Shown: positions 26,057 through 35,570, counted from the stretch's first letter. The stretch: 64,000 bases of DNA from Candidatus Obscuribacterales bacterium (GCA_019745415.1 JAIETF010000028.1:1-64000), one strand, 5' to 3'. Made by a program: numbers and translations. Notes: generated from the sequence alone by a model not told the origin.

Positions 26057-26728
26057 ATGCCTCAGCAAACCGAAAGCAAAAAAGAAGAGCCTCGTCCTAG
26101 TCTATTATTCAGTCTGGGCAAGCTAATTTTGCCTCCGGAATTATGGCAAAAAATAAGGAAGCCTGTGATCAGCTTCTTTATTCTTTTTCACGCCATGCTC
26201 AATTTTTGCTATATGTTCAACCATCATCCTTTTATAGCTCAAGTAAACCTGCTTTTCCACGGCTATTACTTCTTTATGGGGCTTGATCAAGACTTTGGTG
26301 TCTTTGCCCCCAAACCAAGAGATCAAAATCCACATATGATTGCTGTAGTGCGCTATGCAGACGGCACAACATTGCTATGGGAATCACCCAGAATGGAACG
26401 ACTTGGTTTTCTCGAGAAGATTCCCAAAGAGCGCTATCGCAAATTCTTCGACGACAATACTTGCTGGAGCAAGGCTCCCCATGCCTGGCCGGACATCGCA
26501 AAATATATAGCCCGCAATTCTTTCCTAGATGAAAACAATCCGCCGACAAGTGTCTCACTGATTAGATATTCATCAAAAATACCACCTGCCCCGATACCAA
26601 ATCCGCTGGCAATCTCAGAAGAAGAAAAAAATCCCAAGTGGTTACCAAATCCACCCCATTACGAGCACAACTTGCTTCTCACCATTCAAATTAAACCAGA
26701 GGATTTGAAATGCCACTCAAGACCCTAG
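26057..26728 (+). CDS. HTTM companion protein (family A)
   Basis: A 223-residue protein of unknown family with one N-terminal transmembrane helix (about 34-52) and an extracytoplasmic domain. The domain carries a pattern shared with the genes at 35571 and 36366: F-A/S-P-x-x-R, then DGT, then PRME, then a basic helix, then YIARNxFxxxNPP, then a Pro-rich turn. A GGAGG site fixes the start. The last 19 bases overlap the following HTTM gene, the same overlap style as in the second module, so the two products probably work as a pair. The pattern recalls single-span partners found next to HTTM genes elsewhere, but no named family is claimed. Confidence 0.7.
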   Translation: MPQQTESKKEEPRPSLLFSLGKLILPPELWQKIRKPVISFFILFHAMLNFCYMFNHHPFIAQVNLLFHGYYFFMGLDQDFGVFAPKPRDQNPHMIAVVRYADGTTLLWESPRMERLGFLEKIPKERYRKFFDDNTCWSKAPHAWPDIAKYIARNSFLDENNPPTSVSLIRYSSKIPPAPIPNPLAISEEEKNPKWLPNPPHYEHNLLLTIQIKPEDLKCHSRP

Positions 26729-27642
26729 CTAAACTCTGGGATCAATTCTGGTTCTCGGAAACCTCACCACTGGTGGTGGCGGTCTTTCGTATTTTGATCG
26801 GGCTCATTCTCATTCTTTTTGTCTTGCTTCTTACCTGCGACTTATTTGTTTGGTTTGGTCAATACGGCATTACCTCCAATCAGACAGCCCGCAATTTCGC
26901 TCATTTTGTCGGACTAAATGTCCTCAATTTAAATCGAGACAACGACGGTCTTTTGATTGCCTTCTTTACATTGTTTTTTCTTGCAGCAGTCTCACTGACT
27001 GTGGGCTACAAGACACGCATCTCGACTTTCATAGTCTATCTTTGTCTAACCAGCCTCTATCACCGCAATCCATTTTTATTCAATTCAGGCGACACCTATA
27101 TGAGGGTGATGAGTGTCTGGCTGCTCTTCTCGGCCAGCGGACAAGCTCTTTCTCTAGACAATTGGCTAAAAGGCAAGGAAAGTGCCGACCTAATCTACAA
27201 ACCGGTTAGCATCTGGCCCCAGAGACTATTGCAACTGCAACTCAACTTGGTCTACTTGCACACAGTGGTGGCCAAAGCCTGGGGAGATAGCTGGGTTGAC
27301 GGCACTGCCGTTTACTACAGCACACGCATCGAAGACTTGGTAAGAATAAAGATACCCTATATCTTCGACCAACTATGGCTTTGCCAGTTTTTCAGCTGGG
27401 GCACCTTGGTCATCGAAGCAGCCCTCTTTTCTCTAATTTGGATCAAAGAACTGCGTTATTACGTCATCGTGCTGGCAGTATTTTTCCATCTGATGATCGA
27501 CTTGCACATGAACATTCCACTTTTCGAGTGGATCATGATTTTCTCTTATGTCTTATTCATTGATAGCGAAGACTTGCGCAGATTCTTGCTCTGGGGACGC
27601 TCCAAGCTGAGGCTCTCGCAGAAAGAAGCTGTTAAGTCTTAG
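26710..27642 (+). CDS. HTTM domain membrane protein
   Basis: A 310-residue polytopic protein of the HTTM (horizontally transferred transmembrane) family related to vitamin K-dependent gamma-carboxylase. The N-terminal WDQFWFSETSPLVVAVFRILIG block, the central HRNPFLFNSGDTYMRVMSVWLLFS segment and the QLNLVYLHTVVAKAWGDSWVDGTAVYYS stretch are typical. About seven helices are visible. The catalytic residues of true gamma-carboxylases cannot be confirmed, and the soluble C-terminal domain is absent. It overlaps its companion gene by 19 bases and the converging TPR gene by 11 bases. The substrate is unknown. Confidence 0.85.
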   Translation: MPLKTLAKLWDQFWFSETSPLVVAVFRILIGLILILFVLLLTCDLFVWFGQYGITSNQTARNFAHFVGLNVLNLNRDNDGLLIAFFTLFFLAAVSLTVGYKTRISTFIVYLCLTSLYHRNPFLFNSGDTYMRVMSVWLLFSASGQALSLDNWLKGKESADLIYKPVSIWPQRLLQLQLNLVYLHTVVAKAWGDSWVDGTAVYYSTRIEDLVRIKIPYIFDQLWLCQFFSWGTLVIEAALFSLIWIKELRYYVIVLAVFFHLMIDLHMNIPLFEWIMIFSYVLFIDSEDLRRFLLWGRSKLRLSQKEAVKS

Positions 27643-28402
27643 AATAAGTCTTGACCTCAAATTTGAGATCTTCCGCCAGTACTTTCAAATTGCGAGATAC
27701 TGCTTTACGCAAAGAGGCAGCCTCGTTTGTGGCGATATCTTTCACCCCGACAAAGCTTTCAGCAAAGCAACGCCTGGCTATCTCAAGTCTCTCAAAACGC
27801 AGGGGCAACTCGCGAGTGGCATTACCCCATAGGTAATAGAGCACTCCTTGATCGTTTCGTAAGGCGGCACGGGCCATCTGAGCCGCGCTGCCGTCTAATT
27901 TTTCAAGAGGTCGCAATAGACGTCCAGCCTGCCGAAATAAAGGCTCCGCCTCTTGAAAGAGACCACATTCGGCCATAACCATGGCCGCTTCTCTTTTCAA
28001 TTGCATTCTTCTTACCAGGTGTAAAACATCGTCATGTTCGGCGGCAACGCTGCGGTCGGCGCTCATGAGCGTATCTCGGGCAGCGGCAAAATTACCGCTC
28101 TCCCGATAATAGATAGCCAATTTCTGCAAGGCCTGCGAGAGTTCCAGAGCTGATTTGCCGCTTTCTCTGGCAAAATTCACCTCAGCCTCGGCTTTCTCTT
28201 TATCAGCAAGCAGTCGCTCCGATTGAAAAGTATCGTTGTTATATGTAGTGATGCCGCCGTGCGAAACCATATAGACAGTCACGGCTAGCCAGGCGGCAAG
28301 GGCAAGGGCTGCCAGGGTGACAAAAGTACGGGCGATAATTTTACGCCCCTGTCCCTTTTTAGCTTTGCTACTGTTTTTTGTCTGGCCGCTCGCTTGGTTC
28401 AA
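27632..28402 (-). CDS. single-pass membrane protein with TPR domain
   Basis: A 256-residue protein. The frame opens at an ATG (28486), but a TTG at 28402 has GGGAGG 8 bases upstream and leads straight into a basic N-terminus and a single helix (about residues 25-48), so it is preferred. The rest is helical with TPR repeats (ALQKLAIYYRESGNFAAARDTL and the repeat after it), then Arg-rich helices. It converges on the HTTM gene with an 11-base overlap and is divergent from the TPR gene at 28522. A role near the HTTM module is only positional. Confidence 0.7.
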   Translation of the reverse strand: MNQASGQTKNSSKAKKGQGRKIIARTFVTLAALALAAWLAVTVYMVSHGGITTYNNDTFQSERLLADKEKAEAEVNFARESGKSALELSQALQKLAIYYRESGNFAAARDTLMSADRSVAAEHDDVLHLVRRMQLKREAAMVMAECGLFQEAEPLFRQAGRLLRPLEKLDGSAAQMARAALRNDQGVLYYLWGNATRELPLRFERLEIARRCFAESFVGVKDIATNEAASLRKAVSRNLKVLAEDLKFEVKTYSKT

Positions 28403-28521
28403 TGCATTCACCTCCCTAATAATTTTGCCCAGACTGACAAGTCCTACCACCAACCGACTTATAAAGATGTTAAAATCTGCCCTCATGCGGCTTCAGCCGG
28501 TCAGTAAAAAGGAGCAAACGA

Positions 28522-29319
28522 ATGTCTGAGAGACATCTTCATCCCCTAAGCAACAAGAATCAAAAACATCTGATCCTGGCATTATCTTCAATTTTCATAC
28601 TTGCTCCCGCTGCCACCGCTGCAGGTGCACCGACTCCGGGAGCAACAAAAGCAGAAAAGACAGCCGGCGAAGCAAAAGCAAGCAAACCTGAATCTAAAGA
28701 AACTAAATCCGAAAGCAAAACCGAAACCGGCTCGGTCAAGCTAGTCAATGAAAAAATAGTGCCTTTACTTAATGCCGGTTATGAGTCTTTGAGCAAGGGC
28801 GACTATGAAAAAGCCGAGCAAACACTTGAGAAAGCGGTTGCCATGGACGAAACCTCTATTTCGGCCAAGCGCTATCTGGCCTTTGCCCAGCTCAAAAAAG
28901 GAAGCAGCCTAAAAGCACTGAAAACGCTGCAGAGTCTAGCCAGGCTTACCCAGCCCGGTCCACTTGACTGGTATATCTTTGGTGAGGCTTATCTTTCGGC
29001 CAGTGCCGCCGCCCATGCAAAATCTTGTTTTAATCAAGCTCTCACTCTCAGTCCCGAGTATTCTGCCGCCCGCGCCGGACTAATTAGAAGTCAAATAAAA
29101 CTAAGAGAGTTCGACGAAGCATTCAGCACCTCGCAAGACGCTTTGTCAAAATCAGCCGATCCAGCCATCCGCAAATATTTTCTCAGCCTTTATCAGCGTT
29201 CATACAACCTGAAAGAAGCGGCAAAGCGAACTTATTCCAATCCAGTGCCTGAATCTGAACCAGTTTCTCAGCCGCAAGAGACAAGTCCCATAATGATTCA
29301 ACCGACGAGCGGCAACTGA
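28522..29319 (+). CDS. exported TPR protein
   Basis: A 265-residue protein with a signal peptide (hydrophobic residues about 17-33, Ala-rich end), an acidic-basic low-complexity linker (about 40-70, KSESKTETGS) and TPR units (AGYESLSKGDYEKAEQTLEKAV, KRYLAFAQLKKGSSLKAL, FGEAYLSASAAAHAKSCF and others). The tail is Pro/Glu-rich. GGAG precedes the ATG at a good distance. Probable function is protein-protein scaffolding in the envelope. It precedes the TadE/TadG locus by about 240 bases. Confidence 0.75.
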   Translation: MSERHLHPLSNKNQKHLILALSSIFILAPAATAAGAPTPGATKAEKTAGEAKASKPESKETKSESKTETGSVKLVNEKIVPLLNAGYESLSKGDYEKAEQTLEKAVAMDETSISAKRYLAFAQLKKGSSLKALKTLQSLARLTQPGPLDWYIFGEAYLSASAAAHAKSCFNQALTLSPEYSAARAGLIRSQIKLREFDEAFSTSQDALSKSADPAIRKYFLSLYQRSYNLKEAAKRTYSNPVPESEPVSQPQETSPIMIQPTSGN

Positions 29320-29347
29320 TAAGGCTGAACCAGGCAGTCGTCGCAGC

Positions 29348-29377
29348 TTGACAACGCTTTTTTCGCCATGATAGCCT
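29348..29377 (+). promoter_or_regulatory. candidate promoter upstream of the TadE-TadG locus
   Basis: A perfect TTGACA is followed after 18 bases by TAGCCT, with TGA just before it as in an extended -10. It is about 190 bases before the TadE-like gene. The -10 is weak, so support is moderate. Confidence 0.35.
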
Positions 29378-29563
29378 GGTAACAGTACTAACTTAGAGAT
29401 TACGTCATCTTTTTCGGGAGGTCGTAAGCTCTGTTCACTTGACTGAAAAAAGGCAAAGTCGAATGGAGCAGTTACACCTAATTAGATTTAGGGAAAAATA
29501 TAGGTTAGTTTTAGTATTTGCAATTTGGTAATGGTCTCTACAAAGTGAGCGTGGTGAATATAT

Positions 29564-30157
29564 ATGTTTAAGTACAGGCGCGGCACTAGGAAGAAAAAGG
29601 GAGCGATGGCGGCTGAGTATGTCGCCACAATGTATGTTCTCTTCCTCTTTATATTCTTTCCAGTCTTGAACCTGGGCACTGTTTGTCTACGGTCTTTTTT
29701 CTTGTGGTTTGCCTGTAACCAGGCAGTCGTACTGGCAGCCAAGGCCAAAACATTCAACACCTTGATCAGAGTTCCAGATACAGCCAGCGGCACTCCTTAT
29801 CCGGGAGCTTACGCCACAGCCCAGCAGAGGGCGGCTCAAATTAGAGACATGTTCCCAGGCATTAACTTTGCCATGAGTGCCATCAACCCTGAAGTAGACA
29901 TCGTCGTCACGCCCATTCCCAATGTCACGCCTCCGCCTGGACCAGGTTTTAAGGTGATTGGTCCGGCTACCCTACAAAGCGTCAGTCATGTACCTGACGT
30001 TGATTCATTTGTATACAGTATTAGGGTTACAATAAGGGGCTCGGTGGATCCTCTTATTCCGGTACCCTGGTTCAGCATTCAAGGGCTCTCAGCTCCTATG
30101 AATATGAACGTCACATGTCAGGCGCAGTTTGAAAATCCCCCAGGTCTTCAGTTCTAA
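29564..30157 (+). CDS. TadE-like pseudopilin protein
   Basis: A 197-residue protein with a basic N-terminus, a TadE-type helix (GAMAAEYVATMYVLFLFIFF) and an extracytoplasmic domain of about 140 residues that is Pro-rich in the middle. TadE proteins are processed by the prepilin peptidase in Flp pilus systems and act in pilus biogenesis or adhesion. The following TadG-like gene lies 76 bases downstream. The Shine-Dalgarno sequence is weak. The exact membership between TadE and TadG cannot be decided, but the helix signature is clear. Confidence 0.75.
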   Translation: MFKYRRGTRKKKGAMAAEYVATMYVLFLFIFFPVLNLGTVCLRSFFLWFACNQAVVLAAKAKTFNTLIRVPDTASGTPYPGAYATAQQRAAQIRDMFPGINFAMSAINPEVDIVVTPIPNVTPPPGPGFKVIGPATLQSVSHVPDVDSFVYSIRVTIRGSVDPLIPVPWFSIQGLSAPMNMNVTCQAQFENPPGLQF

Positions 30158-30232
30158 TTCAAAATTGTATTTTTCGAAAATCTTCCCCAAGCAAAACTAC
30201 ATACGAGTAACTCTCTAAAGGACCAAAACTAA

Positions 30233-32695
30233 ATGATTGATTCCAAACTGAGGCGACAGAAAGGAGCGGCAGTCACCGGACTAGTCCTTGCACTATTCAT
30301 TTTTATAATGATGATCGGCTTCTTCGTGTTTGACACGTGCCGATTGCAGATGGCTCAGCGTGAGCTGACCGCCACTTGCGACGCAGCGGCATTGGCCGGT
30401 ACAGCCATGCTCACATCGCAGGACATAAGTGACGACGACGCCAGCGATACAAAATTACTAGCAGCCCAGCAAAATGCTGCCGGCTATGCCAGAAATATGT
30501 TCCAGGCAGGCAACCTCTTGGGAGCCAGTCTGAGCAGCGCCACCACAGTCAGCACTTATGCAGCCACCAAGGTACTAGGTACTCCCGGTAGCTGCAGAGT
30601 GATGGTCTCTCTGGCCGACCCGCAGAACAACTATGTCGGAGTGCCACCGACTTCACCGGCTTGCCGCAACGGGCGAGCCATCATGGTTTATGCCGGCTAC
30701 ACCTATACTCCGGTCTTCATGGGCATGGTCGGAGTCTCGACTGTAGGATTGAACGCTGCCTCAGGCGGCGGTCTACCTCAGGTTGATGCTGTGCTGGTCT
30801 TCGACTATTCCGGTTCGATGGACGACGCCACTTCGGTTACCTTTATGCGCCGGGCTTGGAACCCGAACGCTGTCGTTTCCGGAGCAAACGCTTCCAGCGC
30901 TCTGATGGAGATGTCCTCCGGCACTGCTGTGCCCAACCGCGGTCAGGTTGCCTACTATGAAGTGCCTTCGGCGACAGTTTCGGGCGACAGCAACAGACTT
31001 TCAAACTATCTGGTGCACAACTACAACGCCAACCCAACCGGTTTGAACGTCAACGTTCTGCCCCCGATGAACTTGCAGTTGGTCGACAACTCCGACTCGC
31101 AGGCTAACCCTCACTTCAAGTTCGATGAAAAACTGAGAGTCAACCTATTGGCTTTCAACCCTTCTTTGACCTTCACATCCGGCAATGCTTTCCTCACCCA
31201 CCACAGAGCCGACTACGGCACCCCTCCGGGTAACTGCACCTTGCAGCCTAGTTTCTCTGGACCAAACTATATTGGTGGCTACGGTAGGTACTTCGCCGGT
31301 ACACCCACTGTAGACACCGGCAATGCCAATAACACCGCGCTTGCCTATAACCCCAACGATGTGACCACCCTCATGCAGGGTCCGACCACACCGCACACTG
31401 CCTATGATCCGAACAATACCGCCAATATCTCAGCCAACCGCTGGATCACCGATATGGTCGTGAACATAGCCAGTCCCGGTACATATCCTTATGTACAACC
31501 GCTCAATGGTCCCAATACTTTTGTCAGCTTCAGCTACACCTTCCCCTCGCAAGAGCCCGATGCCACAATCAGAGGTCAGACCTATTCTTTCCCCAACCTG
31601 GCATATCTTGTTGAAGCAGCAAGAGGAAACCTAGATCCTGAGGGCGGTTCAGCCAACCTGCGTTTCCAAAGAGCCTTGCTCGACCGTGGAACAAGCCTTT
31701 ATCTGGCTCCCTCGTACACAGCAGCTGCTACCGGCATGTCCACTTCTGATGTCAAAGCTGGTTATCAGCTCGCCTATCAGAGACTGGCAATGCTCTTCTC
31801 TCAGCCAATCGCTACAGCCATCGACGGAGCCGACGGAGGTTTCTTCCAGAAGATCAACACTCTCACCGACTGCCGCTTTGGTCTCGTAGGCTTCTCCAAC
31901 CGTGCCGGCGCTCAAGGCGCGTCCTACACCTTCAACTCGCTCGGATGCGACCATGGTACAGGCTTCTCCGACTACGGCGCCTTCTTTGTGTCGATGATGT
32001 ACAACGGCTATAACATCAGACATATTGAGCGAGGGTATCCAACGAACAGTACGTCTCCAAACCGATCAAACGGGGCAAACCCATCAGAAAACAATACAAC
32101 CTTGCCTTCCGGTTCGGGATTCCGTCTGCCCAGACATATTCTCAACAAGAATGAGGCTCAAGCTACATCACTAGGCTCTATCACAGGCTGCCGCAAAGCT
32201 GCCAACATATCAGCCGGAGTATCGGCAGCTTGGTCTTCATTCGACAACAACGCCGACGCCAACGGACTTGAAAATGGTCGCCCGATTGACAGAACCGATT
32301 GCGGTGAAGCCATGACTGCTGCCTATAACATGTTCGTCAATGCCGGCGCCTACAATGTGGACAACCTCTCTGAGAGCCGCCCAGCTGGTAAGCATGCCAT
32401 CGTCTTCTTCACAGATGGTGTGCCCACAGGGGGCGACACCGGTTCGGAAGCCACAGAATGCAGAAGCAGAGCAGACAACTGCCGCACCAAAGGTATCGCT
32501 ATATTCACAATCGGTCTGGATGTGACCAATAACCCGGTACTCCAGAATGCGCAGTCGGTCTTCCTCGGTAATGGTTCGAACGGTCTAGCCGGTCGCGCCA
32601 AGAACGGTGGTAAGTTCTTCCCCTGCGCAAGCGCCGACACTGTAGAGCAAGCTTTCGCCGCCGTGGCTAGACGCTTGACCCAGTCGCAACGCTAA
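30233..32695 (+). CDS. TadG-like protein with interrupted vWA domain
   Basis: An 820-residue protein. Residues 1-65 are a TadG-type helix region (KGAAVTGLVLALFIFIMMIGFF, then TATCDAAALAG). A von Willebrand A domain follows with MIDAS residues D191-Y-S193-G-S195, and its later elements FFTDGVPTGGD and IAIFTIGLD occur near residues 725-765. Between them lies an insertion of several hundred residues, Asn/Pro/Ser/Tyr-rich and without a recognised family. vWA domains in TadG-like proteins suggest metal-dependent adhesion or matrix binding outside the cell. AAAGGA precedes the ATG. A strong terminator follows. Confidence 0.82.
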   Translation: MIDSKLRRQKGAAVTGLVLALFIFIMMIGFFVFDTCRLQMAQRELTATCDAAALAGTAMLTSQDISDDDASDTKLLAAQQNAAGYARNMFQAGNLLGASLSSATTVSTYAATKVLGTPGSCRVMVSLADPQNNYVGVPPTSPACRNGRAIMVYAGYTYTPVFMGMVGVSTVGLNAASGGGLPQVDAVLVFDYSGSMDDATSVTFMRRAWNPNAVVSGANASSALMEMSSGTAVPNRGQVAYYEVPSATVSGDSNRLSNYLVHNYNANPTGLNVNVLPPMNLQLVDNSDSQANPHFKFDEKLRVNLLAFNPSLTFTSGNAFLTHHRADYGTPPGNCTLQPSFSGPNYIGGYGRYFAGTPTVDTGNANNTALAYNPNDVTTLMQGPTTPHTAYDPNNTANISANRWITDMVVNIASPGTYPYVQPLNGPNTFVSFSYTFPSQEPDATIRGQTYSFPNLAYLVEAARGNLDPEGGSANLRFQRALLDRGTSLYLAPSYTAAATGMSTSDVKAGYQLAYQRLAMLFSQPIATAIDGADGGFFQKINTLTDCRFGLVGFSNRAGAQGASYTFNSLGCDHGTGFSDYGAFFVSMMYNGYNIRHIERGYPTNSTSPNRSNGANPSENNTTLPSGSGFRLPRHILNKNEAQATSLGSITGCRKAANISAGVSAAWSSFDNNADANGLENGRPIDRTDCGEAMTAAYNMFVNAGAYNVDNLSESRPAGKHAIVFFTDGVPTGGDTGSEATECRSRADNCRTKGIAIFTIGLDVTNNPVLQNAQSVFLGNGSNGLAGRAKNGGKFFPCASADTVEQAFAAVARRLTQSQR

Positions 32696-32723
32696 GCCCA
32701 TAGAAAATAGCGAAAAGAAAAGG

Positions 32724-32756
32724 ACCGGTCTCAAAAATGAGACCGGTTTCTTTTTG
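32724..32756 (+). terminator. intrinsic terminator after the TadG-like gene
   Basis: A perfect 10-base-pair stem (32724-32733 with 32738-32747) with an AAAA loop is followed by TTTCTTTTTG. It separates the TadG-like gene from the collagen-like gene. Confidence 0.85.
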
Positions 32757-32866
32757 TCCTTCACCCATACTTCACGCTCGACAGGGAAAATTGTATGTGA
32801 GTAAGTGTGCCCAATCCTTGCAAATATCTTTTCCCAAAGAACTTGCAAAATTCAGGAGGAGGTTAG

Positions 32867-35461
32867 GTGGTAAAAAACCATAGTGAGGTACCTCGCAGTC
32901 GTAAGTCGCTCAAGGAGCGGCTGCGTGGTATCACTGCAATCGAGTTGGGAGCCGTGGTGTCTATCCTTATTGTGATATGCGCCCTAGCCCTCAACATCGC
33001 CGTTCTAATATTTGCTGCTGATATGTGCGACAGAGCCTGTAAGGACTGCGCCCGTTCAGCCGGACAAATGGCAAGAGTGGGTCAAGCTGTTGATGCTATG
33101 CAAGCATCACTAAGCACCCACCCTGTAGACGGCACGGTCATCCAAAGCTTGACTGCCGAGCTAGTAACCTATGAAGACTATCTGCAGTCGCCGAACAACG
33201 GTTCGCCAACGACTACCGGTACCAATGGACCCATTGGTACAACAACCGGTGGTGCAGCAGGCGTGCCCTTGCCTGGCTCGGGAGGTCCTGGAAGTTCTCC
33301 TGGTCCTTTCGTATCGGTAAGAACCACCCTTGTAGCCCGTATTCCGGCTCCAATCGTGTTCTTCCAAGCCAATTTCGGTGGCGCAGCCAATGCCGGACAA
33401 GGTTCTCTCGCTGCAGGCAACGGTTTGATCACATTCCAGAGCTTGTACACTTATCCGATTACCAACACAGCAGGCCCGATAAGCCTTGGTAATACGGGCG
33501 GCGCTCCCGGTCCCGGCGGCGCTTCAACAACCGGAACAAGTAGCCCCGGCGGACCTGGTGGTCCCGGTGGTCCCGGCGGTCCTGGTGGTCCCGGCGGCGG
33601 TGGTGCTTCCACCGGCGTTCTGGGTAGCACCGACGCTGGTCCCACAGGTCCTATTGGTCCCGGTGGTCCTTTGGGTCCTGCCGGTCCTAACGGTCCCGGT
33701 GGTCCCCAAGGTCCCGGCGGTCCTCTCGGTCCCGGTGGTCCCAGTGGTCCCGGTGGTCCCTTAGGTCCCGGCGGTCCCAGTGGTCCTGGTGGTCCCCTCG
33801 GCCCTGGTGGTCCTGGTGGTCCCGGTGGTCCTGCTGGTCCTGGTGGTCCCTTAGGTCCTGGTGGTCCCAGCGGTCCTGGTGGTCCTGGTGGTCCCGGTGG
33901 TCCTGGTGGTCCCGGTGGTCCCAGTGGTCCCGGCGGTCCTAAAGGTCCCGGCGGTCCTGGTGGTCCTGGTGGTCCTGGCGGTCCTGCTGGTCCTGGCGGT
34001 CCTGCCGGTCCTGGCGGCCCTGCCGGTCCTGCCGGTCCTGGCGGTCCTGCCGGTCCCAAAGGTCCTGCCGGTCCTGGTGGTCCCAGTGGTCCCGGTGGTC
34101 CTGCTGGTCCCGGTGGTCCTGCTGGTCCTGGCGGTCCTGGTGGTCCTAGTGGTCCTAAAGGTCCCGGTGGTCCCGGTGGTCCCAGTGGTCCCGGCGGTCC
34201 TGCCGGTCCTGGCGGTCCTGCTGGTCCTGGCGGTCCTAGCGGTCCTGCCGGTCCTGGCGGTCCCAGTGGTCCTAAAGGTCCTGGTGGTCCCGGTGGTCCT
34301 GCTGGTCCCGGTGGTCCTGCTGGTCCCGGTGGTCCTAGCGGTCCCGGCGGTCCTAAAGGTCCTGGCGGTCCCGGCGGTCCTAGTGGTCCCGGCGGTCCTA
34401 GCGGTCCTGGTGGTCCTGCTGGTCCTGGCGGTCCTGCCGGTCCTGGCGGTCCCAGTGGTCCCGGCGGTCCTAAAGGTCCTGGCGGTCCCGGCGGTCCAAG
34501 CGGTCCCGGTGGTCCCAGCGGTCCTGGTGGTCCTGCTGGTCCTGGTGGTCCTGCCGGCCCTGGTGGTCCAAGCGGTCCTGGTGGTCCAAGCGGTCCTAAA
34601 GGCCCTGGTGGTCCTGGCGGTCCTGGCGGTCCCAGCGGTCCTGGCGGTCCCAGTGGTCCTGGTGGTCCTGCTGGTCCTGGCGGTCCTTCCGGTCCTGGCG
34701 GTCCTGGCGGCCCAAGCGGTCCTAAAGGCCCTGGTGGTCCTGGTGGTCCTAGCGGTCCCGGCGGTCCTAGCGGCCCCGGTGGTCCTAGCGGTCCCGGCGG
34801 TCCTAAAGGTCCTGGCGGTCCCGGTGGTCCTAGCGGCCCTGGCGGTCCCAGCGGTCCCGGTGGTCCTAGCGGTCCCGGTGGTCCTGCCGGTCCTAAAGGT
34901 CCTGCTGGTCCCGGCGGTCCTGGCGGTCCTAGCGGTCCTAAAGGTCCTGGCGGTCCCGGTGGTCCTAGCGGTCCCGGCGGTCCTAGCGGTCCTGGTGGTC
35001 CCAGCGGTCCTGGCGGTCCTAGCGGTCCGAGCGGTCCCGGTGGTCCCAGCGGTCCTAAAGGTCCTGGCGGTCCCGGTGGTCCCAGTGGTCCCGGCGGTCC
35101 TAGTGGTCCCGGTGGTCCCAGTGGTCCCGGCGGTCCTGGTGGTCCCGGTGGTCCCGGCGGTCCCAGCGGTCCCGGCGGTCCTAGTGGTCCTGCTGGTCCT
35201 AGCGGTCCCGGTGGTCCCAGCGGTCCCGGCGGTCCCGGCGGTCCTACCGGTCCCGGCGGTCCTAGTGGTCCCGGCGGTCCCGGCGGTCCTAGTGGTCCCG
35301 GCGGTCCCAGCGGTCCCGGTGGTCCATTCGGTCCTAGTGGTCCCGGTGGTCCCGGCGGTCCTAGTGGTCCCGGCGGTCCCGGCGGTCCTGGTGGTCCAGG
35401 CGGCGTCGGTGGTCCCGGCGGTCCCAGTGGTCCAGCTGGTCCAGGAACAGTCGGCGGATAA
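32867..35461 (+). CDS. TadE-anchored collagen-like protein
   Basis: An 864-residue protein with a very strong AGGAGGAGG site before its GTG. Residues about 20-65 are a TadE/TadG-type membrane helix with a Cys-rich following segment ([13 protein letters not shown]). A 150-residue non-repetitive region follows, and from about residue 225 to the end the chain is Gly-Pro-X repeat, where X is mainly Gly, Ser, Ala, with Lys at intervals. Such Gly-x-Y tracts form collagen triple helices, so the product is predicted to be a trimeric stalk fixed in the envelope by a pseudopilin-type anchor. There is no C-terminal sorting or globular head domain. The gene has its own leader after the upstream terminator and is closed by a UUCG-loop terminator. 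Confidence 0.8.
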   Translation: MVKNHSEVPRSRKSLKERLRGITAIELGAVVSILIVICALALNIAVLIFAADMCDRACKDCARSAGQMARVGQAVDAMQASLSTHPVDGTVIQSLTAELVTYEDYLQSPNNGSPTTTGTNGPIGTTTGGAAGVPLPGSGGPGSSPGPFVSVRTTLVARIPAPIVFFQANFGGAANAGQGSLAAGNGLITFQSLYTYPITNTAGPISLGNTGGAPGPGGASTTGTSSPGGPGGPGGPGGPGGPGGGGASTGVLGSTDAGPTGPIGPGGPLGPAGPNGPGGPQGPGGPLGPGGPSGPGGPLGPGGPSGPGGPLGPGGPGGPGGPAGPGGPLGPGGPSGPGGPGGPGGPGGPGGPSGPGGPKGPGGPGGPGGPGGPAGPGGPAGPGGPAGPAGPGGPAGPKGPAGPGGPSGPGGPAGPGGPAGPGGPGGPSGPKGPGGPGGPSGPGGPAGPGGPAGPGGPSGPAGPGGPSGPKGPGGPGGPAGPGGPAGPGGPSGPGGPKGPGGPGGPSGPGGPSGPGGPAGPGGPAGPGGPSGPGGPKGPGGPGGPSGPGGPSGPGGPAGPGGPAGPGGPSGPGGPSGPKGPGGPGGPGGPSGPGGPSGPGGPAGPGGPSGPGGPGGPSGPKGPGGPGGPSGPGGPSGPGGPSGPGGPKGPGGPGGPSGPGGPSGPGGPSGPGGPAGPKGPAGPGGPGGPSGPKGPGGPGGPSGPGGPSGPGGPSGPGGPSGPSGPGGPSGPKGPGGPGGPSGPGGPSGPGGPSGPGGPGGPGGPGGPSGPGGPSGPAGPSGPGGPSGPGGPGGPTGPGGPSGPGGPGGPSGPGGPSGPGGPFGPSGPGGPGGPSGPGGPGGPGGPGGVGGPGGPSGPAGPGTVGG
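33547..35446 (+). repeat. collagen-like Gly-Pro-X coding repeat
   Basis: About 1.9 kb of 9-base-period sequence built on GGTCCNGGN, encoding Gly-Pro-X triplets. Because GGTCC is near-palindromic when read in register, the opposite strand also stays open and reads as Gly-Pro-Pro/Leu. The tract has no stop codons in several frames, so many long ORFs here are artefacts. Confidence 0.9.
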
Positions 35462-35508
35462 GCCAAGTCCGAGTCCGAGCCCAAGAAATGGGTTCCTTGA
35501 GCAAAATC

Positions 35509-35536
35509 AAAAGCCCCGCTTCGGCGGGGCTTTTGC
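35509..35536. terminator. bidirectional UUCG-loop terminator
   Basis: An 11-base-pair stem (35509-35519 with 35524-35534) closed by a TTCG loop, with T-runs on both sides, sits between the rightward collagen-like gene and the leftward companion gene. Confidence 0.9.
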
Positions 35537-35570
35537 CTTTATATCTTTGCTTAGACTCTGAAACCAGTTT

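Noticed and set aside
26710-27642. True vitamin K-dependent gamma-carboxylase
   Set aside because: Only the transmembrane HTTM part is seen. The soluble domain of gamma-carboxylases is missing, and no carboxylation substrate is nearby.
33547-35446. Direct repeats that could be taken for a CRISPR array or satellite DNA
   Set aside because: The period is 9 bases with no unique spacers, and the reading frame is kept throughout, so it is a coding repeat.
33451-35484. Long antisense ORF reading as Gly-Pro-Pro/Leu repeats opposite the collagen-like gene
   Set aside because: The repeat has no stop codons in several frames, and this frame has no ribosome binding site or membrane anchor. The plus-strand frame has both, so the antisense frame is a by-product of the repeat.
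33861-35561. Plus-strand frame in the collagen tract reading as Val/Leu/Pro-rich repeat
   Set aside because: It is the same tract read one base off, with no start signal and an implausible composition.
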